A DNA stretch of 64,000 nucleotides from Leptolyngbya sp. PCC 7375 (GTDB lineage Bacteria > Cyanobacteriota > Cyanobacteriia > Phormidesmidales > Phormidesmidaceae), in contig NZ_JH993797.1 in NCBI RefSeq assembly GCF_000316115.1, positions 3,582,486 through 3,646,485 on the forward strand, given 5' to 3'. The notes beneath the pieces were generated by a model that worked only from the letters and a program-made list of their open reading frames with translations, made no database searches and was not told the DNA's origin. Shown one piece after another: positions 17,365-26,560 of this stretch. Both the position numbers and the translations under genes were made by a program. The first letter of the stretch is position 1. Each line of letters starts with the position of its first letter.

Positions 17365-17780
17365 GATGATGTAGCCCTTTGTAAAATACAATTCTCAAGA
17401 AATAAGCCGACATCAATACATTAATAGTCAGTGACAGCAGGACTAAATTCACTTATCATAAATAGTCTTGCGAAGGTTTGTGTAGTTTGCTAATTTTCGG
17501 TACGGGTTTCCGTATCGAGTCCTCATGTGTGTTAGCATTACTTGCTTTGCAAGGCTCTAAGTCCTGAGCCCAGTTCAGGTTCATGTCAGCATTTTAGATA
17601 GCAATTAGCAATCTATCTAGGAGTCTGACCACTCAGAGCTATTTAGTAAAGGGTTAACGGTAGCGCATTTTGAGTGATGCCCTAGCCTTGTCTGAGATAA
17701 AATCTGGATCAATGTAGGGGCGGCACACAGACGCACAACATGTCCACTCAATTATGGAGAAACCGTAGGAAACATCTAGC
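17365..17780 (+). promoter_or_regulatory. Long upstream region of rpsA
   Basis: A 416-bp spacer without a gene. It precedes a ribosomal protein gene and should include the promoter and a leader. A weak Shine-Dalgarno sequence (agaaaccgtagga) precedes the ATG. I could not identify a defined regulatory RNA. Confidence 0.35.
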
Positions 17781-18803
17781 ATGGTCAATCTTGAAACGAC
17801 ACAAGCCGATATTGGTTTTACTCATGAAGACTTTGAAGCTTTATTAGATCAGTACGATTACCATTTCAGTCCTGGTGATATCGTTCCTGGGACAGTTTTT
17901 AGCATCGAGCCTAGGGGCGCTTTGATTGATATTGGTGCAAAAACCGCTGCTTATTTGCCCATCCAAGAGATGTCAATCAATCGTGTCGAAGCTGCGGATG
18001 AGGTGCTTCAGTCTAATGAGACTCGTGAATTTTTTATCTTGACAGATGAAAATGAAGATGGCCAGCTAACCCTCTCCATTCGACGCATTGAATATATGCG
18101 GGCGTGGGAGCGTGTACGTCAGCTACAAAACGAGGACGCTACTGTTCGCTCTGATGTATTTGCCACTAACCGTGGTGGAGCTTTGGTAAGAATTGAAGGA
18201 CTGCGCGGATTTATCCCCGGTTCCCACATCAGTACTCGCAAACCTAAGGAAGATCTTGTCGGTGAAGCTCTTCCCCTGAAGTTTCTTGAAGTTGATGAAG
18301 AGCGCAACCGTCTTGTATTGAGCCATCGTCGTGCGTTAGTTGAGCGTAAGATGAACGGTCTGCAAGTGGGCGAAGTGGTGATTGGTGCAGTACGCGGCCT
18401 CAAGCCCTACGGTGCCTTTATCGATATCGGTGGTGTCAGCGGTCTGTTGCACATTTCTGAAATCTCTCATGATCACATCGATACTCCCAATACGGTGCTC
18501 AATGTGAATGATGAGATCAAGGTCATGATTATTGATCTTGATGCTGAGCGTGGCCGCATTTCACTATCCACCAAGCAGCTTGAGCCCGAACCCGGTGATA
18601 TGGTCAAGAACCCTGACATCGTGTTTGAGAAAGCTGAGGAAATGGCTGAGCGCTATCGTCAACAATTGTTGAAAGCAGCTGAAGCTGAAGCCGCTGCCGC
18701 TGCTGGCGAAGAAGTTGAAGCTAGCGACGACGACGGCGACGACGGCAACGACGACGACGTCTACACCGATGAAGATGCAACGGCAATGGCTGTTGCAGAG
18801 TAA
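17781..18803 (+). CDS. rpsA: 30S ribosomal protein S1
   Basis: This 340-residue S1 has three S1 (OB-fold) domains, as is usual in cyanobacteria and plastids. The first begins GDIVPGTVFSIEPRGALIDI near residue 32. The second is a degenerate repeat ending RLVLSHRR. The third is the best conserved (VGEVVIGAVRGLKPYGAFID ... ISLSTKQLE). The C-terminus is an unusually acidic tail (EASDDDGDDGNDDD and following). It helps mRNA binding at the ribosome. A strong terminator follows, so the gene is monocistronic. Confidence 0.96.
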   Translation: MVNLETTQADIGFTHEDFEALLDQYDYHFSPGDIVPGTVFSIEPRGALIDIGAKTAAYLPIQEMSINRVEAADEVLQSNETREFFILTDENEDGQLTLSIRRIEYMRAWERVRQLQNEDATVRSDVFATNRGGALVRIEGLRGFIPGSHISTRKPKEDLVGEALPLKFLEVDEERNRLVLSHRRALVERKMNGLQVGEVVIGAVRGLKPYGAFIDIGGVSGLLHISEISHDHIDTPNTVLNVNDEIKVMIIDLDAERGRISLSTKQLEPEPGDMVKNPDIVFEKAEEMAERYRQQLLKAAEAEAAAAAGEEVEASDDDGDDGNDDDVYTDEDATAMAVAE

Positions 18804-18880
18804 TTAGCTCTCTTCAGCAGAAAGCCATCTTCTACTCTATATAGCAAGGCTACTGAAGCAACCTGGCACTTGCTTGAGCT

Positions 18881-18911
18881 AAATGTGGGACGTAACGTCC
18901 CACATTTTTTA
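18881..18911 (+). terminator. Intrinsic terminator after rpsA
   Basis: A perfect 12-bp stem, aaatgtgggacg (18881-18892) with cgtcccacattt (18896-18907), closes a three-base loop and runs into tttt. Confidence 0.85.
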
Positions 18912-18937
18912 TTGTTTATTTCGTCACAGTTAAGTCC

Positions 18938-19699
18938 GTGGTCACTGTCTTTTGTAACGGCAAACAGTTTACAAACATCGACGCTGTCTTTTTAGACAAA
19001 GACGGTACCCTGGCCAATGTGGCCGCTTACCTTCAGCAGTTGGGCTATAACCAGGCAAAGCTGATGGAGCAAAGTTTACCAGGGGCCTATGAGCTTACCC
19101 TCAAGGCATTGGGCATAGGCTCTACGAGTTTAAGTGCCTCTGGATTATTAGCTGTCGGCAGTCGCCAGGAAACTATTATTGGAACCGCTGCTGCTGCTGC
19201 CATGGCAGGATGCCCATGGGTAAAGGCATTAGAACTGGCAATTCACAGTCTGACAGTAGCGGATCAGCAATGTTCACCTAAAGCTGCTTACACCCCGCTC
19301 CTACCCGGCGTTTTAGATTTTTTACAGCGGCTAAGGCATGTGGGACTCAACGTGATTATGGTTTCTGCTGACACCCAGAGCAATCTTGAGGACTTTGTTA
19401 ATCGCTATCAGCTACAGACCTACTTTGACAAGCTCCAGGGTACCAGTAGCCCACATCCTACCAAGAGCGCACCAGATTTTTTGCCCGCCGCGTGTCAAAG
19501 CATCGGACTCTCACCTGGGCAGGGAATGGTTATTGGGGATTCCACCAGTGATTTACGCATGGCTCAGTCAACTGGCGGCTTTATTGGTTATTTAGGTGGC
19601 TGGCAGCCTACTCTGTCTGAAACTGACATCCTTGATGATGAATGCAGCGGCCTACTCTGTGGGTTTGCCACCGACTTTAATCAGATCACAATGCACTAA
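18938..19699 (+). CDS. HAD family hydrolase
   Basis: A soluble phosphatase-type protein of the haloacid dehalogenase superfamily, 253 residues. Motif I is FLDKDGTL, with the nucleophile and general acid at D20 and D22. Motif II is VMVSADT, and motif IV is GDSTSDLRMA. The cap lies between motifs I and II. The substrate is unknown. The start is GTG at 18938, just after the rpsA terminator; it places motif I at the expected distance and no ATG would. Its closest family looks like the cyanobacterial HAD proteins annotated only as hydrolases. Confidence 0.88.
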   Translation: MVTVFCNGKQFTNIDAVFLDKDGTLANVAAYLQQLGYNQAKLMEQSLPGAYELTLKALGIGSTSLSASGLLAVGSRQETIIGTAAAAAMAGCPWVKALELAIHSLTVADQQCSPKAAYTPLLPGVLDFLQRLRHVGLNVIMVSADTQSNLEDFVNRYQLQTYFDKLQGTSSPHPTKSAPDFLPAACQSIGLSPGQGMVIGDSTSDLRMAQSTGGFIGYLGGWQPTLSETDILDDECSGLLCGFATDFNQITMH

Positions 19700-19943
19700 A
19701 TCTTGATTCAGATCGCTAAACTCGTTTTTTATAGCAGTCGCGATCAAAGTCGCACAAAACTACAAAAAATAAAATAGAGGTGGCAAATACCACCTCTAAA
19801 TTCAACCTTGATTTGCACATCTGCGCATTTAAGTTTCTCTATTCTGTTAGTTAACTCTAGATATCTCAAGTGACACTTGGTCACAGTTTGTAGTTGTGTG
19901 AGTAATATGAGACCCGCAATGAGAATATCGGACTTCGGGCGAT

Positions 19944-19966
19944 ACACTAGGTAGGGAAACTAGTGT
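19944..19966. promoter_or_regulatory. Candidate BlaI-type operator
   Basis: The inverted repeat acactag (19944-19950) and ctagtgt (19960-19966) has perfect 7-bp arms with a 9-bp spacer, 16 bp upstream of the ATG of the BlaI-family gene. A second palindrome, caagtg-a-cacttg, lies at 19867-19879. BlaI/MecI/CopY repressors commonly bind palindromes in their own promoters, so these are good candidates. Assignment is inference. Confidence 0.4.
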
Positions 19967-19981
19967 CTTCAGAGTTAGCCG

Positions 19982-20419
19982 ATGTCGAAATTTCCGGCCT
20001 ATCGTCCCAAGCGCTTGTCGTTGGGGCCACTCGAAACTGAAATATTGGATATCCTATGGCAATTGGGAACGACATCAGCAACGGCAATTCATAACCAAAT
20101 TCTGGAAGATATTGACCGGGATTTGACCTATTCATCGGTGGCCACGGTGCTACGTCGCCTCGAAAAAAAAGGTTGGATTGCTAAGCGGCGGGTGGGCAGA
20201 GCTTATCATTGGGAGCCCCTACTTTCAGCCAACAATGCCAAAATTCTGGAATCCCATGAGCGTTTACACCAGTTTTTAGCAGCTAGTAATCCAGATATTG
20301 TGGCGGCCTTTGCAGATACCCTTGACCAAGATAGTCTGGACCAGCTAGAAGCCATTACCAAACGTATTCAGGCAGCGCGACGAGCTCGTTCAAACAACCA
20401 ACAGGGGCAGGAGAAATAA
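19982..20419 (+). CDS. BlaI/MecI/CopY family transcriptional repressor
   Basis: A 145-residue winged-helix repressor. The N-terminal half has the family pattern LGPLETEILDILWQLGTTSA, DLTYSSVATVLRRLEKKGWI and the wing RRVGRAYHWEPL. The C-terminal half is helical for dimerisation. In this family, signalling by a membrane metallopeptidase of the BlaR1 type leads to cleavage of the repressor. Exactly such a peptidase gene follows after 3 bp, so the two form one unit. The regulated target is not known and no beta-lactamase gene is nearby. Confidence 0.9.
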   Translation: MSKFPAYRPKRLSLGPLETEILDILWQLGTTSATAIHNQILEDIDRDLTYSSVATVLRRLEKKGWIAKRRVGRAYHWEPLLSANNAKILESHERLHQFLAASNPDIVAAFADTLDQDSLDQLEAITKRIQAARRARSNNQQGQEK

Positions 20420-20422
20420 GCC

Positions 20423-21274
20423 ATGATGCATGTGAGTTTAATGGGGGGTGCGATCGCAACTGCAATCTTACTCCGGTTGGCCCTCACTGGACGCTGTCTA
20501 CAAAATGCGCACTGGCTAACGGTTTTATCCCTATTACTGATATCACCCATCCTGCTGCTCACCACTGCGGTGGCCATTATTATCATGGGTCCCCACGGTC
20601 ATGTAGTCAGCCCCTTGGAAGGCTGGATTAGTTACACAACCGCCTGGTTATTTTTAGTAGTTAGCCTGGGCATCTTGATTCACCTGAGATGGCAAGCCCA
20701 CAAGAGCATTGTCCACATCCGGCAATATCCTCAGCAGATGGTGCAGGGTACTCCCAGTCGATTAATGGATGAAGACACCGCATTTAGTGCACAAATCGGG
20801 CTCTGGTCGTCGGAGTTAGTGATTAGCCAGGGACTCATCGACACCCTTGACAGTGAACATTTAGCGGCAGTGATTGCCCATGAAAAAGCGCATTATCACT
20901 ATCGCGACACGTTTTGGTTCTTCTGGTTAGGATGGCTGCGACGTATCACCTGTTGGCTGCCTTACACTGATGAACTTTGGCAGGAGTTACTACTCCTACG
21001 GGAAATTCGAGCCGATGACTGGGCTACCCGCTCGGTTGATCGTTTAACCTTGGCAGAATCCTTGGTACAGGTCATTGCCGCCCCCCTTTCACCGATAACA
21101 GTTGCTAACTTTAGCTGTACGGTTCCTAGCAGTCGATTAAGTCGACGGATTGATGCATTGCTATCAGACCATGATTATGGGTTTCAACCCCAATGGTCCT
21201 TCGTCACCTATGGCTGCCTGTCAGGGTTAGTGGTGGGTTTATTGCCCCTCTGCTCCATTCCCTTTCACCACTAG
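20423..21274 (+). CDS. M56/M48-type membrane metallopeptidase (BlaR1-like, without sensor domain)
   Basis: A 283-residue membrane protein. The zinc site is HEKAH with H153, E154 and H157, and a downstream Glu/Asp-rich segment (LREIRADDWA) likely supplies the third ligand. Hydrophobic helices lie before it (residues about 5-100) and one is at the C-terminus. There is no penicillin-binding sensor domain as in BlaR1. It starts 3 bp after the BlaI-type gene and ends 9 bp from the convergent dnaX stop. The likely role is proteolytic relief of repression by its neighbour, in response to an unknown signal. Confidence 0.85.
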   Translation: MMHVSLMGGAIATAILLRLALTGRCLQNAHWLTVLSLLLISPILLLTTAVAIIIMGPHGHVVSPLEGWISYTTAWLFLVVSLGILIHLRWQAHKSIVHIRQYPQQMVQGTPSRLMDEDTAFSAQIGLWSSELVISQGLIDTLDSEHLAAVIAHEKAHYHYRDTFWFFWLGWLRRITCWLPYTDELWQELLLLREIRADDWATRSVDRLTLAESLVQVIAAPLSPITVANFSCTVPSSRLSRRIDALLSDHDYGFQPQWSFVTYGCLSGLVVGLLPLCSIPFHH

Positions 21275-21282
21275 CTTGGCCT

Positions 21283-23457
21283 CTAAAACGGGACATCAGG
21301 ACCAGGTTCCGCAGACGGTGTAGAGGGAACGTCCGTCGCCTCATCATCCAGGTTAACAATCTGGCCATTAAAGAATTGAGCAAAGCTTTTGACACTGCGG
21401 TCCAGTTCGTTTTCTCCTTGCCATTCATTAGCTGCAATAGACGCGTTGCTGGCTGTAGAAGTTGGTGGCGGCGGAACTGAAGGAGAGGGAGTCGCTGTAA
21501 CAGAGGCTGCCACAGTGGGTTGTGGCGACGCAGGCGTATCAGCAAGTCTAGGAGAAGAAGTGGTGGTGCTAGCGCTATTGGGCGTTGGCTTAGATAGTGG
21601 TGATGGCGTCGAAACCGGTGGTGGCGAAACCGGTGGTGGCGAAACCGGTGGTGGCGACACTGATGGCACCACAGTTGGTGGCGATGCCGGTACAGCAGCA
21701 GGGGCAGCCGCTTGCTCTTCCACTGCAACTACCATCGTTACTCGGATTTTATGGCCGAAAACTTTTTCAAACGCGATCTCGACATTACTTAATCGATCTT
21801 GAGCCATGCGCATCAACGGCTGAGACCGAATACCAACCGTTGCCTCTACACCATCACAGGTCAGCAACTTGGCTTGCTGACGCATCAGAACTTTTGTACC
21901 AAAGGGCTGTAGTTGAGTCACAATTTTGGCCCAAATATCATTGATACTGCCCATGGCAGGGGCATCAGCCATCGCAGAAGGTTGTTCAACCGAATTGTTA
22001 ACAGCAGACGCAGGCTGAGGGATATGAGCATCAGTATCCGTAAGAGCAGGCTGAGCATTCACAACCGATGCGCCCTTTTCGGCCTTATCCTCCTGAGGTT
22101 TTGGCTGTGGCTCTGGCCCATGAGCAACCACGTTCTTCTGCGGTTCACTTTGAGGTTTAGGTACTGGTGTTGGGGCTACTGCAGTATCTTTTTCTTCTGG
22201 TGTATGCTTCTGAGCAACAATGGGTGGTTCGGCCACAGGCGGGGGTGAACTGATTGCCTTTGGCATAGGCGGTTGAGTCACGGATTGAGTCACCCCTGGT
22301 GCAGTCACCCCTGGTGCAGTCACCGCTGGTGCAGTCACCCCAGGTGTCGCCACATTTACCTGCCCCAACGCTGAGGGCAATAGGCCCATTAGAGTGATTT
22401 CTAACCAAAGCCTGGGCTGAGTTGTATTTTTGACTTGTACTTCGGCAGCTCGCAGATGCTGTTGACTCGACAGCAACAATGGCAATGGCAAAGCCTGGGC
22501 AAAGTTCACCATCTCTGCCCAAACAGGCGGGGTAATTGCCACTAAATCACGACGCTCACCAGCGGTTTTTGCAATCAAAAGATCTCGGTAAAAGGCCACC
22601 AGGCTTTGCAACACCATCAGAGGTTCACGCCCCCGATCCATTAATTGACGGGCCAAAATCAGAACTTGGGCACCGTCGTCAGCACTCACTGCCTGGACTA
22701 GGGCAAGCAAATCACGTTCAGAAACGGCTCCCACCAGATCCCACACCGCTTCAATGGTGATTTCACCATCAAGGAGACCTAGCTGGTCGAGTAAACTTTC
22801 GGCATCACGCAATCCCCCTTGGGAAAGCTGCGCCACTAGTTGCAAAGCATCAGGAGCAATGGCAATCGCCTCTTGCTGAGCAATGTAATCTAAGTGCTGA
22901 ACCATCGCATCTAAGGGAATGCGACGAAAGTCAAACCGTTGACAGCGGGAAATAATCGTGGGTAACACCCGCTGGGGATCTGTGGTGGCTAGTACAAATA
23001 CAACGTGGGGTGGGGGCTCTTCTAAGGTTTTAAGTAGAGCATTAAACGCCGCTGTACTCAGCATATGCACCTCGTCCAGCACATATAATTTGTGACGACA
23101 CTGCACTGGGGCAAACTGGGCTCGTTCAATCAGCTCACGGATATTATCAACCCCCGTATTACTAGCCGCATCGATTTCAACAATGTCTAGGGAGGCACCA
23201 ACGGTAATTTCACGACAGACCTGACACTGACCGCAGGGGGTAGATGTAGGTACCTCACTACTTAAGCAGTTCAGTGACTTGGCTAAAATACGAGCACTAG
23301 AGGTTTTGCCGGTTCCTCTAGGGCCACAAAAAAGATAGGCCGGAGCAATGCGGTTTTGCTGAAGGGCATTGGAAAGGGTTGTTGCGATCGCACCCTGCCC
23401 AACGAGCTGGGCAAACGTTTGAGGACGATATTTGTGATGTAGCGGTTCGTAGGCCAT
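21283..23457 (-). CDS. dnaX: DNA polymerase III subunits gamma and tau
   Basis: The clamp-loader ATPase of the replicase, 724 residues. The N-terminal AAA+ domain has Walker A GPRGTGKTS from residue 45, a zinc module including CGQCQVC, Walker B LYVLDEVHMLS and the SRC sensor motif (IISRCQRFDF). Domain III continues to about 370. The C-terminal 350 residues are Pro/Ala-rich, with two 15-bp minisatellites: APGVT-type units at 22285-22345 and PPPVS-type units at 21600-21660. No intein is present. The gene is convergent with the peptidase gene, with 8 bp between the stops. Confidence 0.96.
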   Translation of the reverse strand: MAYEPLHHKYRPQTFAQLVGQGAIATTLSNALQQNRIAPAYLFCGPRGTGKTSSARILAKSLNCLSSEVPTSTPCGQCQVCREITVGASLDIVEIDAASNTGVDNIRELIERAQFAPVQCRHKLYVLDEVHMLSTAAFNALLKTLEEPPPHVVFVLATTDPQRVLPTIISRCQRFDFRRIPLDAMVQHLDYIAQQEAIAIAPDALQLVAQLSQGGLRDAESLLDQLGLLDGEITIEAVWDLVGAVSERDLLALVQAVSADDGAQVLILARQLMDRGREPLMVLQSLVAFYRDLLIAKTAGERRDLVAITPPVWAEMVNFAQALPLPLLLSSQQHLRAAEVQVKNTTQPRLWLEITLMGLLPSALGQVNVATPGVTAPAVTAPGVTAPGVTQSVTQPPMPKAISSPPPVAEPPIVAQKHTPEEKDTAVAPTPVPKPQSEPQKNVVAHGPEPQPKPQEDKAEKGASVVNAQPALTDTDAHIPQPASAVNNSVEQPSAMADAPAMGSINDIWAKIVTQLQPFGTKVLMRQQAKLLTCDGVEATVGIRSQPLMRMAQDRLSNVEIAFEKVFGHKIRVTMVVAVEEQAAAPAAVPASPPTVVPSVSPPPVSPPPVSPPPVSTPSPLSKPTPNSASTTTSSPRLADTPASPQPTVAASVTATPSPSVPPPPTSTASNASIAANEWQGENELDRSVKSFAQFFNGQIVNLDDEATDVPSTPSAEPGPDVPF

Positions 23458-23547
23458 AGATACTAATGTCCTACATCAAGCAAAGACGCAAACAGATCAT
23501 GCCTTACCAAATAACAGGCATACCAATTATAAAAGCTTCAGACTCAT

Positions 23548-24096
23548 TCAGCCTATGGCAACGGTGCCTTTAGCACCCCGTAAATCTTGCCACCAGAGCA
23601 ACCAGTTCGGTCGACGCCGTAAACGCTTACAAAGGCGCACTTCATTGCCCTTAGGAGACCAATGAACCTGATCAAAAATTTGATGAAGGATAAACAGACC
23701 GCGACCACAGTCGCCCAGGCTATCACCATCTGAGCCGTCATCGGGGCAAATACGACAGCCATGGGGTATTTCAAACCCATTCCCCTGGTCCGTGATGATC
23801 CACCAATAACAGCCCTGGACCTCAGCATATTGAACAGAAACATGCTTACTTGGATCCAGGCTATTGCCATGCTTTGCGGCATTGACCAAAGCTTCTTGCA
23901 AACCTAAACGTAGCTCATCACGCATTTGTGATGGCGCATGCTCCAATAACGTATCAATGACTGGATACAGATATAGAGTCGAAGCAAAACTTAGTTTGCC
24001 CCACTTAACTCCATTGGATAATGTCATCGCACTAACCATGCAATCAATCCCCAACACCAAGTCTGCCTCTATTGCTGGCAGACCTAAAATCAACAC
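23548..24096 (-). CDS. Anti-sigma-factor-type ATP-binding protein (HATPase_c_2, RsbW-like)
   Basis: A protein of up to 182 residues with the GHKL kinase/anti-sigma fold. The N box is LRLGLQEALVNAAKHGN, the G1 box DQGNGF, and the G2 region GRGLFILHQI. Such proteins bind and may phosphorylate an anti-sigma antagonist or control a sigma factor. The Cys-rich insert CRICPDDGSDGDSLGDC between the boxes is longer than usual. The ATG at 24096 gives an unusual N-terminal extension; the ATG at 24039 (MVSAMTLSNG) would also leave the domain intact. No STAS-domain partner lies beside it. Confidence 0.85.
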   Translation of the reverse strand: MLILGLPAIEADLVLGIDCMVSAMTLSNGVKWGKLSFASTLYLYPVIDTLLEHAPSQMRDELRLGLQEALVNAAKHGNSLDPSKHVSVQYAEVQGCYWWIITDQGNGFEIPHGCRICPDDGSDGDSLGDCGRGLFILHQIFDQVHWSPKGNEVRLCKRLRRRPNWLLWWQDLRGAKGTVAIG

Positions 24097-24804
24097 AAAC
24101 CTTAGCCTTAAAAATTAAACTTGAACTATCTATACGAAAGTAAAAACTATTTTTAAATGGATGTAAGCAATCCGTACTACAGGGAATTAATAAGCCTTCT
24201 TGCACACATCTAATATATCAGATATGCAATAACTCAAACCGAAAAACAGAAAAAACTATTGAACCAATTGCTACTTTCATGTTTTCTACGGCTTAGATAA
24301 AAATATTTTTTATTTCGCTTCCGCTTTAGATTCAGCCTTTAGAACTGAATCATTTTTTTCGACATAAACGATATGTATTAGCTTGCTGTAGTTACTCTTT
24401 GCAAGTTCTAAAATACATACCAGGCAAGCGATTGACCCATAAGCTAAGATTAGCAACCCGCGAAAGAACGATGGGGTATGCCATAAACAATAGGACGTTA
24501 TCTATAGCCCAAAAGCTCCGTCTCAAAAAGTTCCTGGTTAATCTCTGATTAAGGGCTAACCATCAGAAATTCAAGCTAAATTATGTTGCAACCGGAGCAC
24601 ATCAAATTAATACTAAGTAATTTCAACCAGGCATCTGTTCGTAACATTTAACAACCCGTTTTATAGTCCGAACAAATACGGTTGATATTTTTCAGTTTTA
24701 CTTAATTTCTTATTGAAAGTGCACCAATAAAAATTTACTAGTTTTTAAATATATGGATACGGTTTAAAGCGACTCACAACAATGCGTCAGTCGCTCAAAA
24801 ACTA
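24097..24804. other. AT-rich intergenic region
   Basis: A 708-bp AT-rich stretch with frequent stops in all frames. I see no gene, tRNA or clear palindrome. It contains the promoter of the anti-sigma-type gene, and ends at a tandem duplication that copies the end of the next gene. Confidence 0.5.
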
Positions 24805-24976
24805 GGCAAATAATATTTAGCAGCCTCAGCCACGATTTCCGAGCTGTCTTCAGCTAGGCTCATCATCGCAGGACGCACAGTCTCGGCTTATGGCAAATAA
24901 TATTTAGCAGCCTCAGCCACGATTTCCGAGCTGTCTTCAGCTAGGCTCATCATCGCAGGACGCACAGTCTCGGCTT
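24805..24976. repeat. 85-bp tandem duplication of the 3' end of the nblB-like gene
   Basis: Copy 1 is 24805-24889 and copy 2 is 24892-24976; they are identical and have a period of 87 bp. Copy 2 is the live 3' end of the HEAT-repeat gene. In copy 1 the same frame continues to YYLPSF and stop, while the joined gene now stops at YYLP. This suggests that copy 1 carries the ancestral end and that the duplication trimmed two residues from the protein. Confidence 0.9.
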
Positions 24977-25559
24977 GAGGACTATCTAAAAAATGACTTA
25001 GCGCTTGGGCAACACGATGGCGAACTTGCCAATCATCACTGCCTACAAAATCTAACAGCAGCGGCACTGCACGAGGGTCTTTGAGCTCACCAAGGGCACC
25101 AATAGCAGTCAACGAAATCAAATTGGTTTCTGACTTCAGTGCCTGCTGTAACAGGTCAAAAGCACGAGCCACACCCAGTTCTCCCAAACAAGCAACAATG
25201 CTCATTTGCACAATCCATTCCGATGTATTGTTGTAGGCGGTCGCCAAATCATCATAGGCTTCCACGAAATGTAAGGCCCCAAGGGCATCTGCCGCTGCGG
25301 CTTGCACATCCGCTTCTGGATCGTGGAATAGTGCTCCTCGCAATATCGTAAGCGCAGTGTCTCTATCTTGGCTCCCTAAGGAAGAAAATTGACTGATGGC
25401 GGCATAGCGGACCCGTGAGCTGCTGTCACTCACGACAGCTTGAATGAGCTCAAACGCAACTGCCGGATCAATATTCCGCAGTAAATTGACCGCTCGCAAC
25501 CGCTGACCTAAATCCTCAGATGCTAGCTGTTGTTTTATTTGATCTGGCGAGATGCCCAT
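24888..25559 (-). CDS. nblB: HEAT-repeat protein, NblB-like
   Basis: A 223-residue all-helical protein built from HEAT/PBS-lyase repeats (for example RLRAVNLLRNIDPAVAFELI, VRYAAISQFSSLG, VQAAAADALGALH, SLTAIGALGELKDPRAVPLL). Length, N-terminus (MGISPDQIKQQLASEDLGQR) and repeat layout fit the NblB family, which assists phycobilisome degradation or bilin handling. The broader CpcE/F-like lyase family is an alternative, so the symbol is moderately sure. The end has been altered by a tandem duplication; the loss of Ser-Phe after YYLP is unlikely to matter. Confidence 0.7.
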   Translation of the reverse strand: MGISPDQIKQQLASEDLGQRLRAVNLLRNIDPAVAFELIQAVVSDSSSRVRYAAISQFSSLGSQDRDTALTILRGALFHDPEADVQAAAADALGALHFVEAYDDLATAYNNTSEWIVQMSIVACLGELGVARAFDLLQQALKSETNLISLTAIGALGELKDPRAVPLLLDFVGSDDWQVRHRVAQALSHFLDSPQAETVRPAMMSLAEDSSEIVAEAAKYYLP

Positions 25560-25594
25560 AGGTTAAAAATGCATGTGAAATACGTACATGCATT

Positions 25595-26089
25595 TTAGGT
25601 GTATTGCTGAGCCAGTTCACGCACAATGTCACCACGAGTCAGAATGCCAATAACGTGTCTGTCATCATCAACAACCACTAATCGACGAATTTGTTTGTCA
25701 TGCATTAGCTGAGCAGCCCGCTGCAAGTCGTCATCAGCCTGCACCACGGTCACCTTGCGAGACATCACATCAGCAACAGTCTGCCCTAAAGCCTTATGCA
25801 ATTCCTGACTGTAGCGAGCGGGATTAGTCAAATACACAATACTATCCAGCAACATGACATAGGCGGGTAACGACGCACCACTCACCTGCCACATCAAATC
25901 AGTTTCAGAAATCTCCCCAACAGCTTCTCCAGTAGCATCAACCACAGGCAAGCCACTAATCCGATGGGTAGCCAGCAGTTGAATTGCATCCTTGAGCGAC
26001 ATCTCTGGTGTAGCCGTCAAAGGAGGCGCTGTCATCATCTCACCAACGGTTTTAGTTGCCGTTGTCGTCAAGACTGTCTTGCTGGCCAT
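25595..26089 (-). CDS. CBS-domain protein
   Basis: A 164-residue protein consisting of two CBS motifs. The first begins VGEMMTAPPLTATPEMSLKD and contains HRISGLPVVDATGEAVG. The second begins VADVMSRKVTVVQADDDLQR and contains KQIRRLVVVDDDRHVIG. A pair of CBS motifs forms a Bateman module that usually binds adenine nucleotides. No enzyme domain is fused, so it may regulate a partner. It lies 35 bp upstream of the nblB-like gene on the same strand and is probably co-transcribed with it. Confidence 0.9.
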   Translation of the reverse strand: MASKTVLTTTATKTVGEMMTAPPLTATPEMSLKDAIQLLATHRISGLPVVDATGEAVGEISETDLMWQVSGASLPAYVMLLDSIVYLTNPARYSQELHKALGQTVADVMSRKVTVVQADDDLQRAAQLMHDKQIRRLVVVDDDRHVIGILTRGDIVRELAQQYT

Positions 26090-26223
26090 AGAGCACTATA
26101 TCAAAGACTACTTATATATTCCATTGTAGAAACGGTTTCCGGGGAAAGCACGACTGATTTAAAGGACGTTACATAGAGATATATATTCGCAACAAAATAA
26201 TTAATCAGGCTTTAATTAGAATA

Positions 26224-26454
26224 GATATTGACAATTTATGGTAAAGATTTTTCTGTGAATGGATATCAACTTATGCTGAGAAATGTTGGCTAGAAGAGTA
26301 GTCAGGGGTCAGAATCCAGTACCGCAGTGACTTCTGACCCCTGACTACTCTCTTTGGGAGAACGTTCTGCCTTAAGCTGGTGCCCCTGGACATTGTTTAT
26401 TTAGCATTGTTTGTACAAGCAAAACAAAATTGTTCCTTAAAAATTGTCAATATC
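26224..26454. repeat. MITE-like element with a long hairpin
   Basis: The region is bounded by the inverted repeat gatattgacaattt (26224-26237) and aaattgtcaatatc (26441-26454). Inside is a perfect 19-bp hairpin stem, gagtagtcaggggtcagaa (26296-26314) with its complement at 26332-26350, and the 16-mer atggatatcaacttat shared with 7580-7595. No target duplication is obvious. It occupies most of the space between the divergent CBS and MFS genes. Confidence 0.55.
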
Positions 26455-26560
26455 GTCCATAACCTGCCCTAACGCCATAGCCTACTGATTGGCTGTGGCA
26501 ATTTACGTTGTTTATGTTTAACCACACAATTAAATCTGTCGCTAAGTCCATGGCAATGCC

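Noticed and set aside
19744..19947. 67-codon minus-strand frame before the BlaI gene
   Set aside because: No recognisable family, and it covers the probable operator region.
21283..23457. An intein in dnaX
   Set aside because: Some cyanobacterial dnaX genes carry an intein, but the AAA+ domain here is continuous.
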